Assembly (NCBI GenBank): GCA_963921935.1
Contig: OY998177.1
Location: forward strand, 7,467,754 to 7,531,753
Direction of reading: 5' to 3'
DNA length: 64,000 nucleotides
Source of the DNA: Galeruca laticollis
Taxonomy: Eukaryota > Arthropoda > Insecta > Coleoptera > Chrysomelidae
Below are positions 22,377 to 31,552 of this stretch, one piece after another; the stretch's first letter is position 1, and every line of letters starts with the position of its first letter. Below the pieces are notes generated by a model that saw only the letters and a list, made by a program, of their open reading frames with translations, was not told the DNA's origin and made no database searches. A program made the position numbers and the translations under genes.

Positions 22377-25300
22377 ATGGAGAGAGTGCAACTAGTACCA
22401 CCATCAACGAAATGGAAGAAAACCAATTTATCCGAAATTTGTGTTGTATGTGAAAAGGGAAATACTGGTAAAAAAATATATGGGACTGTAAATGGACGAG
22501 AGAAATTAATTGATGCCTCTAACTGCAGTGATGATGTCGATTTAAAAAAAAGACTAGAAGATAGAGAAGTGTATTATCATTTTGACTGTTACAAAAAATA
22601 TTGTCTACGCTCACAAAGAATAAAAAGAACCCGAAATTCTGACAGTTCTACTTCCATAAATGGCACCAAAGACACTGGAAATAGGCAAAAGAAGCACTGC
22701 CATAGGCAGCAATGTGATGAAGTTAAACTTTGCATCATATGTGGAAGCAAAAAGTATAAAGGTGATGTTAAATTATATCGGGTCTGTGAAAAGGAAAGGG
22801 CAGAAAATTTTTTGTTAGCAACTCGATACTTTCAAGATGAAGTATTTTCAAGGACAAGCACACTGGATGATGTTAATAGTGTATTTGCAGCAGATGTTTT
22901 CTACCACTCTTCCTGTATGAGTAGTTACTTATTGAAATATTCAAGAAACGCTGAGAATTTTGAAACTCTGTCTACCAACAGCACAATTACAGAAGGATTC
23001 CAAAAAGTAATTGATGCGCTAGACTTTTCCAAAAATGGTTATGAACTGTCTGAAATTACTGGTTCCATGAATTCGAAATGTCAGCTGGAAAATAATATTT
23101 CAAAAAGACAGATGAAAATTCTTCTTATCAGACATTTTGGGGAAGAAGTAACATTTGCATATCCGAAAGAACGGTCAAAGTCCCAGCTCGTATTCTCCTC
23201 TAAGATAAGTACGAAAAAAGTTGTTCAGAAATTGTTTGCTTCTAACAGTTTAAATGATACCGTAGAACAATTAGCCAATGAGCTTAAACAGTATGAATTT
23301 GATCTTGACAATAAATTCTGTGATGAACAAGACATTGAAAAGAGCCTCCTAAGCTTTCAACATAATAGACCTACGCTTTGGGATACGTTTTTCAACCAAA
23401 TGATGGGATTATCTTCAGATCGAGTTGATAACCACAGACAAAGAAGGTCTGATACGCTTTTTCAGTTACTGTACTTTATCTTTCACAACGGCATGAAAAA
23501 AACTCCATTTCACGTCTCTACAGCACAAGCAATTCATGAAACATGTAAATCTAAAACTTTAATAACATCTCTTAACCATGTTGGATTATGCTGTAGCTAT
23601 GAGACAGTTCAGAGAATGAATCATGCCTTTGCCGCGAGATCTGTGGAACTAACGGCTGATCACCGTGTTCCATTACCATTACACTTAGCAAGAGACATGC
23701 CACTTAGAGCAGCTATGGATAACTTTGACCATCAAGAGGATACAAAATCAGGCATTGGTGGTTCACATGACACAGTCTTAGTCCTCTTTCAGAATGAAAA
23801 ACAATCCAAAACTAATCTCCAGAGCCTATATTTGGATAACTTTACATTTAATAAACGCCAAAAAAAACTGAATGATATTTTGAGCTGTCAAAAACTCGTG
23901 CCATTTATTAAACCTAAATTAAGAGGAAACATTGATCCAGATTTCTGTCCAGCGGAGACCATGGACACACAAATAGTTTCAACATCAACAATTATTGACC
24001 TTACGTGGTCAATGGCACGATTTCTATCGAATTATGACATAACTACGAATAGTTTTCTAGATTTTAGCTTGGTACCGTCATGGAGCGCTTTTAACTCATT
24101 AGTTACTGAAAGAAAGCTCCAAAAAACAATTTCAGCAAGTGTTCCCATTCTTCCTTTTCCAGCTACCAATTATGCCTCTATATACACTACTATGGTGAAC
24201 TTTCAAGATGTAATAACACAGGTAAATCAAGAGTGTGGATCTCTATTTAGTGACGAAGGAGTATACCATATAGCCAAGGAACTTCAGTTACAGTTTCCTG
24301 ATAAATTTAAAAATATTTTTCTTGGATTGGGTTCGTTTCATACAACTAAAATTATAATAAACTGTCTTGGGCTATATCTTAAAGATAGCGGTATTTTTGA
24401 AGCTTTAGTGGAGACCGAAGTATTCGGTCCTAAAATTGTTGAAAGTGCCCTACAAGGTAATCACTACTGTAGAGGAGTTCGAGCGATAAACATTATATCA
24501 GAAGCTATTCAACGAATCCAATATCAACAGTTTTTCATGAAATTTGAAAATAAAAAGTACCAGCCACTCTTCGACCACTTAAAATCTTTGGCAACCTGGT
24601 GCAAGGATAAGGACTGTATTAATGCAAAACAGACAATTGAAGACATGGCTGGCCTTCTGCGGGATTTCCATGGTGACTTTCTTAACTTTATCAAAAATGG
24701 TGAAGAAAAATCAAAACTTTTTTGCTATTGGAACATTTTTCTGTACACATTGTGCCCAATATTGAGAGATTTTATTAGAGCTGATAGAGAGGGAAACTGG
24801 GATCTTCATTTGTCTGCATTCAAAAGAGCACTGCCTTTGTTTTTTGTATTTGGAAAGGTTAATTACGCACGATGGGGCTCAGTTTACTATGAAGACTGTT
24901 TGAAACTTCCCGAGAAGTTTCCTAGTATAATAGAGTCATTCAATAGAGGTGAATTTGTTGTTCAACATGGAGATAGAAAATTTAGCAGTGTTGGTATGGA
25001 CCAGGGTTTGGAGATGTGCTACAATAAACCTGCTAAGGGTCAGGGTGGTATAATAGGAATGACCCGAAGAAAAGAGGCTATAGCATTGAAAGACATAATT
25101 AAGCATGAGACGTATTCAATAAATATGCTTCATAGAAGAATTTGTGGAATCGTTGAAAATTATGAGTATGATCTTCATCACGAATTTTCTGAAACTATCA
25201 CACAAATAGATAATCAGTGTATTGGAAAAATGGTAAATTTCATAACCAAAAGAATTAATATTTTTCCTGCAGAAGACCAAACCCATGTTCTTAATTTGGC

Positions 25301-26918
25301 GACAGGTAAACACTTGTCAGCCGAAGAGGCGGAATTAAAACTCAATTGTGTTAATGACGGTCAATTAAAATATGAAAATTTCCGTGAAGAAGTTTTTATA
25401 AAAAAGTCAAAAAAACTACTAGATACACTCTCTTTAAAAAGAGGAAACCAGAGTAAAGAAAAGCCAAAACCTATTGATGTAAAACTGGAAACGTTGAATG
25501 CTCAAAGAATAATTGACATATCAAGAGATCGTGGCTATTCAATTGATAAATTGTTAACATTTGAGCTAACATCAACTTCCTTTTTTTTGACCAAAGATGG
25601 CGCGCTTTTAAAATCAAACAAGTCAGAATTGGTAAAAGAACTTGAAAGCCAAATAAAAAGTTCCTCCCATTGTCACCCCAATACATCCTGCCTCATTTTT
25701 GATTTTATGCTTCATGCTCGTACCATAGCTGCAGCTACTTCAGATTCAATTAAAAATTTTGGTGATTTTGCTGAAAGTATACTAAAAAGAATAATTTATC
25801 TGTCAAAATCCGCCAAAAGGGTTGATATCGTCTTCGATCTATATGACGAGAATAGTATAAAAACTGCAGAAAGATTGAGACGCATGAAAAAAGATCCCAT
25901 CAACATGACAATCTCAAGCAGTGTGACACCTTTGCCGAAAGACATGGATGCTTCTTGGGCATCAATTCAAAACAAGACACAGTTTCAACATTTTTGCCGA
26001 AACTATCTTATTCAACATAGGGACAGACTATCAAGTTCAATACTTTATTTGAGTGGTATGGCTGGAGAAGCAACACACAAAATAGAAGCAGATATTGTTA
26101 CAGAAGAACCTCAGTTATGTTGTACCCTTGAAGAAGCCGATGAAAGAATATTTTTTCACATAAATCATGCCGTTAAGCATTCAAATGTTGAAAGTGTTTT
26201 AATAGCATCATCGGACACAGATGTATTTGTGTGTGCCGTTTACTTTTTTCATAAAGAATTTAAAGCTAATGGTTTAAATGAACTTTGGACTTATTCTGGG
26301 GTAGGACAGACTTTAAGATTTATTCCAGTACACGATATGTGTCAAGCTGTTTCAAATCAAGTCATTGAAGTACTCCCTGCTGTTCACTCACTAAGTGGAT
26401 GTGACACTACAAGCAAATTTGGCACAAAACACGCAGCTTCAAAAGTGGCTCAAGACTATGCATACTTGTTAAAAAACTTTGGAAAAGAAGATCTCTCTAA
26501 TAAAATAATTGAAAATGCTGAAGAGTTTTTGACAAGGATGTTATCTAAAGACATCAGGAAAATTAATGATTTAAGAATTTTTAAATACCACCGAATGAAA
26601 AATTTAGATTTCACCAAGCTTCCACCGACTTTATCTAGTACGGCATTACACATCAAGCGGGCATATTTACAGGCTAACCAGTGGTATGGTCTATTAGAAG
26701 ATCTTGGTATACCTTATCCCGGTGACTATGGATACGAGAAGATGGAAACAGGATGGATTCCTCAAATTATCACCGAGCAACTTCCTCCTGATTTCCCTCA
26801 CATTTGTTCATGTAAGACTTGTGCACGTCCAAACATCTGTATCTGTAGGAAGAATGAAGTTGGCTGCTCCAGGTTCTGTGCTTGTGAACTTCCAAAGTGC
26901 CATAATGATTGGAATTAA
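22377..26918 (+). CDS. putative transposase-nuclease of the Academ-like element, 1513 aa, intact
   Basis: One open frame. Two tandem zinc modules open the protein: C22-C25...H68-C71 and C119-C122...H177-C180, eight ligands in all. Residues about 430-470 hold AAMDNFDHQEDT and GGSHDT, and about 840-910 hold NYARWGSVYY, then GMDQGLEMCYNK and GGIIGMTRRKEA; their conserved Asp and Glu are candidates for a DDE active site. At 1252-1345, EEADERIFFH (E1252-E1256), SSDTD (D1280, D1282) and LSGCDTTS (D1343) follow the acid spacing of FEN1/XPG-type nucleases. A CXC cluster closes the chain (C1477-C1508: CSCKTC, CIC, CSRFCAC). The start is the first ATG after an acceptor-like TTTTGTTTCAG ending at 22344, so a 5' UTR intron is possible. 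It probably excises and inserts its own element in the nucleus. The family is widespread in metazoans but usually unnamed. Confidence 0.75.
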   Translation: MERVQLVPPSTKWKKTNLSEICVVCEKGNTGKKIYGTVNGREKLIDASNCSDDVDLKKRLEDREVYYHFDCYKKYCLRSQRIKRTRNSDSSTSINGTKDTGNRQKKHCHRQQCDEVKLCIICGSKKYKGDVKLYRVCEKERAENFLLATRYFQDEVFSRTSTLDDVNSVFAADVFYHSSCMSSYLLKYSRNAENFETLSTNSTITEGFQKVIDALDFSKNGYELSEITGSMNSKCQLENNISKRQMKILLIRHFGEEVTFAYPKERSKSQLVFSSKISTKKVVQKLFASNSLNDTVEQLANELKQYEFDLDNKFCDEQDIEKSLLSFQHNRPTLWDTFFNQMMGLSSDRVDNHRQRRSDTLFQLLYFIFHNGMKKTPFHVSTAQAIHETCKSKTLITSLNHVGLCCSYETVQRMNHAFAARSVELTADHRVPLPLHLARDMPLRAAMDNFDHQEDTKSGIGGSHDTVLVLFQNEKQSKTNLQSLYLDNFTFNKRQKKLNDILSCQKLVPFIKPKLRGNIDPDFCPAETMDTQIVSTSTIIDLTWSMARFLSNYDITTNSFLDFSLVPSWSAFNSLVTERKLQKTISASVPILPFPATNYASIYTTMVNFQDVITQVNQECGSLFSDEGVYHIAKELQLQFPDKFKNIFLGLGSFHTTKIIINCLGLYLKDSGIFEALVETEVFGPKIVESALQGNHYCRGVRAINIISEAIQRIQYQQFFMKFENKKYQPLFDHLKSLATWCKDKDCINAKQTIEDMAGLLRDFHGDFLNFIKNGEEKSKLFCYWNIFLYTLCPILRDFIRADREGNWDLHLSAFKRALPLFFVFGKVNYARWGSVYYEDCLKLPEKFPSIIESFNRGEFVVQHGDRKFSSVGMDQGLEMCYNKPAKGQGGIIGMTRRKEAIALKDIIKHETYSINMLHRRICGIVENYEYDLHHEFSETITQIDNQCIGKMVNFITKRINIFPAEDQTHVLNLATGKHLSAEEAELKLNCVNDGQLKYENFREEVFIKKSKKLLDTLSLKRGNQSKEKPKPIDVKLETLNAQRIIDISRDRGYSIDKLLTFELTSTSFFLTKDGALLKSNKSELVKELESQIKSSSHCHPNTSCLIFDFMLHARTIAAATSDSIKNFGDFAESILKRIIYLSKSAKRVDIVFDLYDENSIKTAERLRRMKKDPINMTISSSVTPLPKDMDASWASIQNKTQFQHFCRNYLIQHRDRLSSSILYLSGMAGEATHKIEADIVTEEPQLCCTLEEADERIFFHINHAVKHSNVESVLIASSDTDVFVCAVYFFHKEFKANGLNELWTYSGVGQTLRFIPVHDMCQAVSNQVIEVLPAVHSLSGCDTTSKFGTKHAASKVAQDYAYLLKNFGKEDLSNKIIENAEEFLTRMLSKDIRKINDLRIFKYHRMKNLDFTKLPPTLSSTALHIKRAYLQANQWYGLLEDLGIPYPGDYGYEKMETGWIPQIITEQLPPDFPHICSCKTCARPNICICRKNEVGCSRFCACELPKCHNDWN

Positions 26919-27149
26919 CTTTTAATCACCTTTTAATACTATTTGTTACTAATAGTAGCTTAATTTTCTAATAATTTTTAATAATGTAGTGTTTGTATTA
27001 ATAATTTTTTTTTTAATTCAAATTTTTTATGGTTTAAAAACACGTAAAATAATGCCCTTATCAATTTTAATACCTTGTGATTTTACGCTACGAGCTCTGG
27101 TTCCCGAGATATAGATCATTTTCTGGGAAAAGTCTATATGGACAAAGCG

Positions 27150-27303
27150 GCCATCTTAGTGGCCATATTGGGAGAAACCTCCCCACACCAGAAACGCGTA
27201 CCCAAACAAAAACTTATCCTTAGACATCTAAGAACTGAGTTTTGAAGAGAAATTCTCTATACACCTCTCTGCAACAGTTGTCACTAGTGTGGCCCCTAGA
27301 CTA
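27150..27303. repeat. right terminal inverted repeat of the Academ-like element
   Basis: Inverse of 21969-22120. The last bases are GGCCCCTAGACTA, followed by the CAT duplication. Confidence 0.85.
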
Positions 27304-28650
27304 CATAAGAATCATGAAAGTATATATTACGTTATTCCGTCAGGTAAGTGATTTTATTGGTAGAATTAGATATTATTTTAAATATTTGCCTTCAAGACTT
27401 GTTTGCTATATTGGGTCAATTATTTACTTTTCTGTAGTTTGCTACAGTTTAGTTTGCATCCGAAAATGTTACTTTTAATAATTCTTGTTCTCTTTGTATT
27501 AGACTGATTAAAATCGTTCAAACTACCGAAAAGCGTTAAGATATTTCAAGTATTGTTCCTGGTGCATGTGAACAGAGAGTATAATTGGTATGGCCAAAAA
27601 ATGTTGCTGATGAATTGGTTTTAATCGTCAATTCTTCTCCTGGGGTTTTATGGCTTACAGTTCAATGTAAATTAGTGACGAGGTGGCCGAGGAAGAATTG
27701 TCAAGAATGTGGGATGAAGCAGACCCAGATCTGGCCGAAACAGAAGTTGAGTCAAATTAAGACGATGAAAAGAAAAGACCTAGAACAGATTTGTCACAAA
27801 TGGACTCGCAAATGGATAATTTTAATAATACAGCAGCTGATTATTTGGTAAGAATTTTTGTTATAGAATATTTAGATATCATATTACAATATGGAAAGTG
27901 AAACAAGAGTGTATGAGGCACTTTTATATGAGTAATATATACCTACATTTCTTTTATTTGTTTTTTCTAATTTACTTTTTGAATAAACTTTTAAAAACCT
28001 TACTGTGAAGTGAAATATTATATAATCTGGTGCTCTATAAGAAATATATAATATTTTCAAAGTTTTTCTTTATTTTTATCCGTAACTCTCCACTCTTTCT
28101 GATTTTCTTCCACTCCCTTAATCACGACATTTTTATAGAGTATCTACGCGGTTAGTTTCCCTGAAACTACCAAACCAATTCTAATATATTCATTAGTTAT
28201 TTTATAAACGCTATAAACAGCATCTATTCTAATAATTATTTAATTATTTATTATCAATGTCTGTGACTACAATTTTCAATGGAAATAAAAGTGTGGCATC
28301 CACCGCTTTAATAAAAGTCTTTTATAAGCTACTAAAAGTGTTAATAACAATAGTTTTATAATGTATTTATACCTGATTTATAAATGCTACCAAACTCTCT
28401 TAAAAAATTGTGATAAAACAACTAAATTTAATAAACAATAAATGTTTTATGAAACCCTTACACAACACATATAAAATTGCTTTATAGATATTATATCATT
28501 TGGTGCCAAAATGCTTTTGTAATAAATTTATATAACAATTTTGTTACAAATAGCTGAAATTGCTCTTATGGAACCTTCATATAATAAGTTGCATTCTTCA
28601 AAGCAACAATAAATCAATATTAAAATAAAATTGTTATATAAGCCAAAAGT
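27304..28650. other. no clear gene; one acidic exon-like fragment
   Basis: The 27670-27855 plus strand reads SDEVAEEELSRMWDEADPD and LAETEVESN, then a stop, then DDEKKRPRTDLSQMD and AADYL, ending at a donor-like GGTAAGAATT (27848). This resembles a decayed acidic exon of unknown origin. The remainder is AT-rich with no feature I can support. Confidence 0.35.
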
Positions 28651-28758
28651 TATAACACAACTTTGTTAGTTGGGAGGTTTTATAACCAAACGGTAACTAA
28701 CAAGTGACACCTGCTGCGAGTAAAACACCTGCTCCCGAACCCGAACCTGGATGTTCTT

Positions 28759-29165
28759 TTGGCTTCTATATCTCTCATCCGTGCAGAGTACCCCGATCTT
28801 ACATCTAGCTTTGAAAATGAATATCTTGATGTCCAACGAACGAAAAAGAGGAAGCAATACCGAAGAGGAAAAACAGCCGTTATTACCTCAACTCCTAATA
28901 AAAATGAGCTAGAGATAATGAAAAAACTGAGGAAAAAGTATCCAATCGTAAAGATCCTCGCCTCAAAAAATATGCGAAGATGAAACAAAAGACTAAAGTT
29001 GGAACCAAAATGAAAAATAACGATGATGAAGATAAAATTTGTCTCTATTGTAATGAGGAAAATCATATTTTTCTGAAATCATCCGGAGGTTGGGTAGGCT
29101 GCCAGCTTTGTGGACGCTGGGCTCACAATGCTTCTGCAGGTGTGGATGATGAAAACAACGAATGA
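28759..29165 (+). pseudogene. pogo/Tigger-type transposase, C-terminal remnant
   Basis: Two adjacent frames (28759-28983 and 28980-29165) give TSSFENEYL, RTKKRKQYRRGKTAVITSTP and NELEIM, then CLYCNEENHIF and WVGCQLCGRWAHNASAG followed by an acidic end. CxxC...WxxCxxCxxWxHxxCA is the Cys/His tail typical of insect pogo/jerky-type transposases; here the expected last Cys is Ser (NASAG). The DDE catalytic domain is absent upstream. The following TTACCCCATCTTACC...GGTACGGGGCAAGAT at about 29199-29235 may be the element's end. Confidence 0.55.
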
Positions 29166-29239
29166 ATTCACATTTATATCAATTATGTTAATAATTAGCT
29201 TACCCCATCTTACCTCATGGTACGGGGCAAGATCGTTTT

Positions 29240-30190
29240 TCGCAAGATCCTATTAAATAATATATTTAACATAATGCGATAAGTTAATTTCTTGAATATT
29301 ATACCAAATTGTAGTTGGATTAACAAGACATCGTGTCATAAATAAATAAGAATAATAAACGTAATGATTATACTGTATTTTTTATATTTTCCTTAGATAC
29401 CCCATCAAGTCCCCCCTTCTCCGTATTCCTGTCTGAATAATACTGCCAAATCTCATAATGGACTGTTTTCTGTTACCCACTTTGTACAAAACTCTATAAT
29501 ATTCAGACTTATTCCATTTTGTACATGATTCAAGTTTTCATAATTTAACCCTTTTCGAACTCTCACATAAATACACCTGTTACACTTCCTTTGTCTCTGT
29601 CCTTATAGCCGCAACAACGAGTGGATAGCTATATACTTCATATCGGTTATTGTGTCAAGAAATGACGTTCTGAATAATACCCCTCTGATGATTGAAACGT
29701 CTAGGCCAAAAGGCCATCCCGGCACATTGTCAAACACAGCCGTCTTGGTCGGTATTAGGAAAATGTCGAGTGTAAATGTATATTAAAGTTGAGAGGAGTT
29801 CTGGACCGTATTAATAATATGAGACATGTTCAAATTTAACCCGAATTGTGAAAGCGAATGAAGCAAACCAAAAGAGAAGTATCATGACAAATATACACAT
29901 GTTGGATCTCAATTCGAATATATTTGAACAAGCTTGAAGATGTTCAAAATTCAAATAAATTCGAAATTAATTTTCAAAAAAAAAAAATTATGAAAATAGT
30001 AGTCACAGATGCGTGGAGTGTAAACAAATATGAGTCTTACGTGTTGCACCTTCTACTCTTTCATCTTATGTGGATAATAGAAGCGTGAATAAAAATTGGA
30101 GACTGGAAACATCTGTTTCAAAAAATTAATATTCGTAAATTTACAAGTTTGACAAAAATTTTGCAATTTTATTCCTCTTTTATCTTCTAC
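29240..30190. other. no gene seen
   Basis: Intergenic or decayed DNA. A short hairpin GGCCAAAAGGCC sits near 29703. Confidence 0.4.
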
Positions 30191-30199
30191 TCCTCTTCT

Positions 30200-30445
30200 C
30201 CTTCTACCTTTTCAGGTGTTGGACGAGAATTCCGGATCCTCTTGTACTCAATGTTTCCACTCTTTCCTATCTCTAGCTAATTTTTTTATTTCATCTACGG
30301 TTTTTCGTTTCTTATCCCCCATCTCCCTTATTTGGTTTATCCACATTCTTCTCGGTCTACCTCATCTTCTGTGGATTGTACTTCCCGCTTTCATCACCTT
30401 TCTTGTATTTCTATCTGTTTCCGATCTAAAAATATGTGCGTATCA
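30200..30445 (-). pseudogene. 3' fragment of an unrelated LINE, fused to the R4-like fragment
   Basis: The minus strand reads GRPRRMWINQIREMGD and LARDRKEWKH. This GRPxxxW...LAxDRxxW pattern is a common 3' relic of insect LINEs (RTE/Jockey-like). It follows directly on the truncated R4-like RT at about 30445, giving a chimera. Stops are present (after IHRR and WKH). Confidence 0.5.
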
Positions 30446-31500
30446 ATTTAACTTCTTATTTTTATTATTATTGGTCCTTTTAAATTTATGTGTAATGTCG
30501 TTCTCCAGTCAGCCATACATGATTTTAAGAACATGATTATATTTTTGTCAATCCCATAGATATCAAGGACCTCGATCAACCAGCTATGTAGTACAGAATC
30601 GAATGCTTTTGATAATCGATCCATGCGACAACTATGTTACGTGATCGATATTTTGCATCCTGAGTTACCACGGAGTCGATAATAACCTGTTCCTTACAAC
30701 CTTGCGTTTGTTTTCCGCATCCTTTTTGTTCTTCTGTTAGAATTTTTCTATCATGTAGTTGTTTATCTATTTTGATGGCAATTATCGATGTTATAAGTTT
30801 ATATAAGGTCGAGAGACACGTAATCGGTCGGTAGTTCTTTGGCTCTTTTGTTTGGTTTGATTTCGGTAGCATGTAAGAAATTCCCTCAGTTGAGTACTCT
30901 GGTAATATTTCTTTCTTTTCAATTATTCTATTTATTTGACGGGCAAGTTGCTTCCATACTCTCAAGCTTTTCCACCAGTAGTTATGTATATGATCTACAC
31001 CTGCCGCCTTCCAGTTTTGTGCTTTCATAATTGTTGTTTCCACATCTTCTTTGGTTACTTCAATTTGGGACATTGGTTCAATATTTTGGTTATATTGTCG
31101 GTCTCTCTTCAGCCAAGAAGCCGTTCTATTGTGCTCTCCCTTTGCGCGCCAAATATCATCCCAGAAATTTTTGAGGTCTTCTTTGCTTGGCGACATACCG
31201 ACATTAGTTTTCTGTTCCTCTAATCGTTTGTAAAACGACTTCTTCATTCTTATGAAATGCGTTATTTTGTTCTCTTCGTTCATAGCTTTTATTGTATCGT
31301 CTTAATCGCTTTCATAACACTGCTATACGTTGTTTCATATTATCTTTGAGAATCGTCAATTCCTTTTTGAACTCCGGGTTGTTAAGTTTCATGTTATTTT
31401 CCTTTAGTATGACCTTGACATCTTTCGTCAGTTTCCTACTGTGGTTACCTCTTTCCCGTGTAAGCCTTTGTAAGCTTAAGCTTAATGCTGTTTTCGATTC
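30446..31500 (-). pseudogene. R4/Dong-type LINE fragment B: N-terminal RT, truncated
   Basis: The main open part (31283-30576) reads KNFWDDIWRAKGEHN, then EDVETTIMKAQNWKAAGVDH and PKNYRPITCLSTLYKLI. These are the linker and first RT blocks of R2/R4-type LINEs. Upstream, in another frame, comes KRLRRYNKSYERREQNN, so there is a frameshift near 31283. It continues past a stop as LIEVLDIYGIDKNIIMFL to about 30450, then changes abruptly to a different LINE 3' relic. The RT active site is not reached. A dead fragment. Confidence 0.65.
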
Positions 31501-31532
31501 TGATTTTCCATCGGGGTATTTCTTTACTTAGT

Positions 31533-31552
31533 TTATTATTATTATTATTATT
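31533..31552. repeat. (TTA)n tail of LINE copy A
   Basis: About six TTA units. On the minus strand this is the (TAA)n 3' tail of the LINE at 31553-33308, as seen in Dong-type elements. Confidence 0.8.

Larger units (their letters stand above)
21969..27303 (+). mobile_element. intact 5.3-kb DNA transposon, Academ-like (tentative)
   Basis: The ends are inverted repeats starting TAGTGCAGGGGCCACACT (21969) and, on the other strand, TAGTCTAGGGGCCACACT (27303). The match stays strong for about 150 bp (to about 22120 and from about 27150) and is traceable weakly to about 220 bp. Both sides are flanked by CAT (21966-21968 and 27304-27306), a 3-bp target duplication. It holds a single uninterrupted 1513-codon gene on the plus strand. 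A 3-bp duplication, ends starting T-A, and a transposase-nuclease fusion fit the Academ superfamily as I know it (3-4-bp duplications, XPG-type nuclease in one branch). That assignment is from memory and should be treated as an inference. Confidence 0.75.

Noticed and set aside
25116..25686. minus-strand open frames within the large transposon gene
   Set aside because: They lie antisense to a clearly coding frame and have no motif; they are shadows.
29686..29702. CTGATGATTGAAACG, resembling a hammerhead core
   Set aside because: There is no room for stem II between CTGATGA and GAAAC, so it cannot form the fold.
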